15,190 nt of DNA from JBGAQP01 sp044220635 (GTDB taxonomy: Bacteria; Pseudomonadota; Gammaproteobacteria; Burkholderiales; Usitatibacteraceae): NCBI GenBank assembly GCA_044220635.1, contig JBGAQP010000043.1, forward strand, positions 1 through 15,190, read 5' to 3'. The notes under the pieces are model-generated. The model saw only the letters and a program-made list of their open reading frames with translations, ran no database searches and had not been told where the DNA came from. This document shows positions 12,828-15,190 of the stretch, in pieces (within the stretch, counting starts at the first letter, position 1; each line of letters opens with the position of its first letter). A program made the translations under genes and the position numbers.

Positions 12828-13658
12828 ATGCCCCGCCCGTTTCGCCGCCTCGCCGCCGCGGCCGCCGCTTCGCTCGCCATCTGCCTTCCCGCCTCCGCCA
12901 CGACGGCGTCGGCGGACTTCACCGACCTGTGGTGGAACGCCGCCGAGAGCGGCTGGGGGGTGAACGTCATCCAGCAGGGCGACACGCTCTTCGCCACCTT
13001 CTTCGTCTACGGCGCCGATGGCACGGCGCGCTGGTATGTCGCCTCGGGCCTCACGCTGGCGGAGGCGACCTCGGGGACCCCGACCTTCACGGGCAAGCTC
13101 TACCAGACGACGGGGCCGTATTTCGGCGGCGCGTTCGATCCCGGCAACGTCGGCGTGACCGAAGTCGGCACGGCCACCTTCACGTTCAGCTCGACTTCCA
13201 CCGCCTCGCTCAGCTACACGGTGGGCGGGACCACGGTCTCCAAGCAGGTGACGCGGCAGACCTGGCGCAACACCTCGCCCGCGGGCCGCTACTATCCCGG
13301 CGGGCTCACGGGCGTGGCCTCGGCCTGCGGGAACTCGAACAACAACGGCCCCGTGTTCTTCGCGGGGCAGCTCACCGCCTCGCTCACGGGCTCGCTCGCC
13401 GCCTTCGCGATCGACTTCCAGACGAGCGCGGGAACCACCACCTGCCTCTTCAACGGGACCTGGGTCCAGCAGGGCCGCCTGGGCGCGGTGAACAACGGCA
13501 CCTGGGCCTGCGCCTCCGGGACGACGCAGCTCAACCAGGGCACCTTCACGCTTTCCTCGGTCGACGTGCAGGTGAGCGGCATGACCGCGGTGTTCTCGGG
13601 CAGCGACCAGTTCTGCCAGTACTCGGGCCGCTTCGGGGGCCTGCGCGACGTGCAGTGA
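12828..13658 (+). CDS. Secreted protein of the WWNxAESGWG type, function unknown
   Basis: A 276-residue exported protein. The signal peptide (1-about 29, RPFRRLAAAAAASLAICLPASA) is followed by DFTDLWWNAAESGWGVNVIQQGDTLFATFFVYG (30-62) and RWYVASG (68-74). A beta-rich part, ATFTFSSTSTASLSYTV (115-131), ends with KQVTRQTW (139-146). This Trp-rich module recurs in secreted proteins of Betaproteobacteria, alone or joined to other domains; I know no function for it. The C-terminal half (150-276) is Gly/Thr/Asn-rich with four Cys (167, 206, 228, 263), enough for two disulfides. ATG 12828 is chosen over the in-frame GTG 12786 because AGGA (12816-12819) is well spaced and the signal peptide begins there. 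It converges on the next gene, with 13 bases between stops. Confidence 0.8.
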   Translation: MPRPFRRLAAAAAASLAICLPASATTASADFTDLWWNAAESGWGVNVIQQGDTLFATFFVYGADGTARWYVASGLTLAEATSGTPTFTGKLYQTTGPYFGGAFDPGNVGVTEVGTATFTFSSTSTASLSYTVGGTTVSKQVTRQTWRNTSPAGRYYPGGLTGVASACGNSNNNGPVFFAGQLTASLTGSLAAFAIDFQTSAGTTTCLFNGTWVQQGRLGAVNNGTWACASGTTQLNQGTFTLSSVDVQVSGMTAVFSGSDQFCQYSGRFGGLRDVQ

Positions 13659-13671
13659 GCGCCGCCCGGCC

Positions 13672-15190
13672 TCAGTAGAAGTCCCAGCGCAGGCCGACGT
13701 TCCAGAAGCGCCGGTCCGTGAGGTCGGTGGACTGCGGCCCCGTGCTGTCGCTGCGCTCCCAGCCCGCCTCGCTCTCGAAGGTGAAGTTGTCGCGCACCCG
13801 CCAGGCGAGCTTCAACGTCGGCGTGAAGCGCTTGAGGGTCACGCCGTTCGCGTCGTCCTGGACGTAGTACTTGAGCTGCGTCTCGAAGCGCCAGCGCTCG
13901 AGGAAGACGAGCACGTAGCTCCCCGAGAGCGTCCAGCCGTCGAACTGCGTGCCGCGGATGACGCTCCCGCCGAGGACCAGGACGTCGGAGGCCTTGAGGA
14001 TCGAGGTCCCGATCGCCTGCCCGGTGTAGATCCAGATGTCGCCCGTGCCCGGCGAGCCCGGGAGCGAACCCGCGTCTTGGGTGGCTGAGACCCGCTGCAG
14101 CTTCACGTCGCCGCCGAGCTGCCAGCGCGGCGTGAGGGGCCAGGTGCCGCCGAGCGAGACGAGATCCGAGATCGGCGTGACCGCCTTCGCGTCGCTGAGG
14201 AGCTGGTCGTAGGACACGCCCGAGTCCATGATCTCGCGCACCGTGTGGAACTGCGGGTACGCGGTGAGCGCGTTGGTGAGCTGCAGGGGCGGGGTGCGCC
14301 GCCGGTCGTAGAGCAGGTTCACGCTCGCGCCGCTCTTCAGGTTCCAGTTCGCCTGCACCAGGGCGATGTTCATCTCCTTGAAGCGCAGGTCGTAGTCGAG
14401 GATCGCGAAGCCGTTGACGGTCGGGTCGAGGTAGCGCAGCTCGAGTCCCGTCCCGCGCCGGTCCGTGAAACCGTCGACGCGCTGCTCGATCGCGAAGACG
14501 TTGCCGCTCCAGGCGCGGCTGAACGGGCCCACGTCGAGGCTCGCGCCCGCGAATTGCTTGTCGGGCGAGGGGAAGAACTCCACGGGCCGGCCGCCCACCG
14601 CGCCGAGGCGCCAGCCGGGACGGAAGGCCGAGCGCACCCAGGCGCCGTCGAAGCGGCCGAGCACGCCCACGCCCGGCGAGGACTGGCGGCCCAGGCGCCC
14701 GATGAGGTCGAGGCCGCGGTTGCCGAACTCGTAGTACAGGTTGTAGAGGCGGTTGTCGTCGGCCTCGCCCGAAAGGAAGTTCGCGGTGAAGGTGTCGCGC
14801 AGGACGAGGCGGTTGTCCCAGGCGCCGCTGCGGTAGCGCGCGGTGAGGTCGAGGTTCGTGACGAGGGAATCCTGGTCCTTGCTCGTGAGCGAGATCTGGT
14901 CGCCGGGCAGCCCGGGGGTCGGCGGCGCGAGCGTCGAGTCGAATTTCGAGTTCCCGTTGTAGTAGTAGGCCGAGACGCTGCCGTAGACCGAGGTCTCGGG
15001 CTTCGCGACCACCTCGCCGCGAAGCTCCGCGGGCGTGGGCTCGCGCAGCCCCGCGAGGCGCGACTTCACGCGCTCGGCGCCCTCGCCCACGGGGTAGAGC
15101 TTGAGGTAGAGCTCGTATTCCACGCGGGCCCGGCGCACGTCGCCGTCGAGCTCGCGGGCCCGGCCGATCATCTCCTGGGCCTCCTGGGAG
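13672..15190 (-). CDS. Outer-membrane protein with TPR-like periplasmic segment and large beta-barrel (5' end outside window)
   Basis: The visible C-terminal 505 residues are open to the window edge. ATG 15171 is internal, since the frame continues upstream (SQEAQE before it). The first 45 residues (MIGRARELDGDVRRARVEYELYLK...ERVKSRL) look like the last TPR-type helices. A linker (about 46-65) leads to a barrel of roughly 430 residues with alternating amphipathic strands such as SVYGSVSAYYYNG, LVTNLDLTARYRSG and DNRLVLRDTFTANF. It ends with RFWNVGLRWDFY, an aromatic-terminal last strand. The order helical repeats then barrel recalls exopolysaccharide exporters (PgaA, BcsC, PelB), but no polysaccharide gene is visible here, so that is only a possibility. 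The upstream part outside the window would decide the family. Confidence 0.8.
   Translation of the reverse strand, partial: SQEAQEMIGRARELDGDVRRARVEYELYLKLYPVGEGAERVKSRLAGLREPTPAELRGEVVAKPETSVYGSVSAYYYNGNSKFDSTLAPPTPGLPGDQISLTSKDQDSLVTNLDLTARYRSGAWDNRLVLRDTFTANFLSGEADDNRLYNLYYEFGNRGLDLIGRLGRQSSPGVGVLGRFDGAWVRSAFRPGWRLGAVGGRPVEFFPSPDKQFAGASLDVGPFSRAWSGNVFAIEQRVDGFTDRRGTGLELRYLDPTVNGFAILDYDLRFKEMNIALVQANWNLKSGASVNLLYDRRRTPPLQLTNALTAYPQFHTVREIMDSGVSYDQLLSDAKAVTPISDLVSLGGTWPLTPRWQLGGDVKLQRVSATQDAGSLPGSPGTGDIWIYTGQAIGTSILKASDVLVLGGSVIRGTQFDGWTLSGSYVLVFLERWRFETQLKYYVQDDANGVTLKRFTPTLKLAWRVRDNFTFESEAGWERSDSTGPQSTDLTDRRFWNVGLRWDFY

Noticed and set aside
1..15190. A defence system, prophage or integrative element.
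   Set aside because: No integrase, transposase, phage, toxin or nuclease genes were seen; composition is even and the genes are of housekeeping or envelope type.

Overview
The window is about 15.2 kb of very GC-rich DNA with tightly packed genes. It most likely comes from a betaproteobacterium. The organism is Gram-negative: there is a KDO (lipopolysaccharide core) gene, a TonB-dependent receptor, two other outer-membrane beta-barrels, a lipoprotein and several exported proteins. The pyrG-kdsA order and a secreted protein of the WWNxAESGWG type also fit Betaproteobacteria. I cannot name the genus from the sequence alone.

Layout, left to right. (1) 1-3881, plus strand, a translationally coupled operon: the end of pyrG (CTP synthase), kdsA (KDO-8-phosphate synthase, metal-dependent type by its Cys motif), a ketopantoate-reductase-like paralogue, and a GMC-family FAD oxidoreductase. 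The first three junctions are 4- to 8-base overlaps. The two oxidoreductases stand where eno is commonly found after kdsA. (2) 4042-6486, plus strand: a small exported His/Cys-containing protein, then a ZnuD-like TonB-dependent receptor with a calcium-loop-like DxDxDG motif, a probable metal-uptake pair. (3) 6512-7435, minus strand: a histone-deacetylase/acetylpolyamine-amidohydrolase family enzyme, convergent with the receptor and divergent from the next block. (4) 7577-11141, plus strand: an exported DUF1579-like protein, an M17 leucyl aminopeptidase, a DUF6694-like lipoprotein and an AsmA-like single-pass membrane protein. (5) 11139-11215: two 28-base direct copies of a near-perfect palindrome with a smaller hairpin between them. 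They sit exactly between convergent genes and contain or touch both stop codons. (6) 11214-11918, minus: an eight-stranded OmpA-type barrel. 11961-12779, plus: an exported amidohydrolase. The two share a 42-base divergent promoter region with overlapping -10-like elements. (7) 12828-13658, plus: a secreted WWNxAESGWG protein. (8) 13672-15190, minus, 5' end off the window: a periplasmic helical (TPR-like) segment joined to a large outer-membrane barrel.

Most of the window is envelope biology: LPS precursor synthesis, outer-membrane uptake and structural barrels, lipoprotein and secreted proteins. A few cytoplasmic enzymes (HDAC-like, M17 peptidase, GMC and PanE-like oxidoreductases) are mixed in. 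I see no RNA gene, CRISPR array, transposase, prophage or defence system. The most notable non-coding element is the paired palindrome at 11139-11215. The most notable protein-level signals are the PanE-like enzyme lacking the usual Asn, the calcium-type loop in the TonB receptor, and the TPR-barrel protein cut by the window end. No gene-free stretch exceeds about 160 bases.
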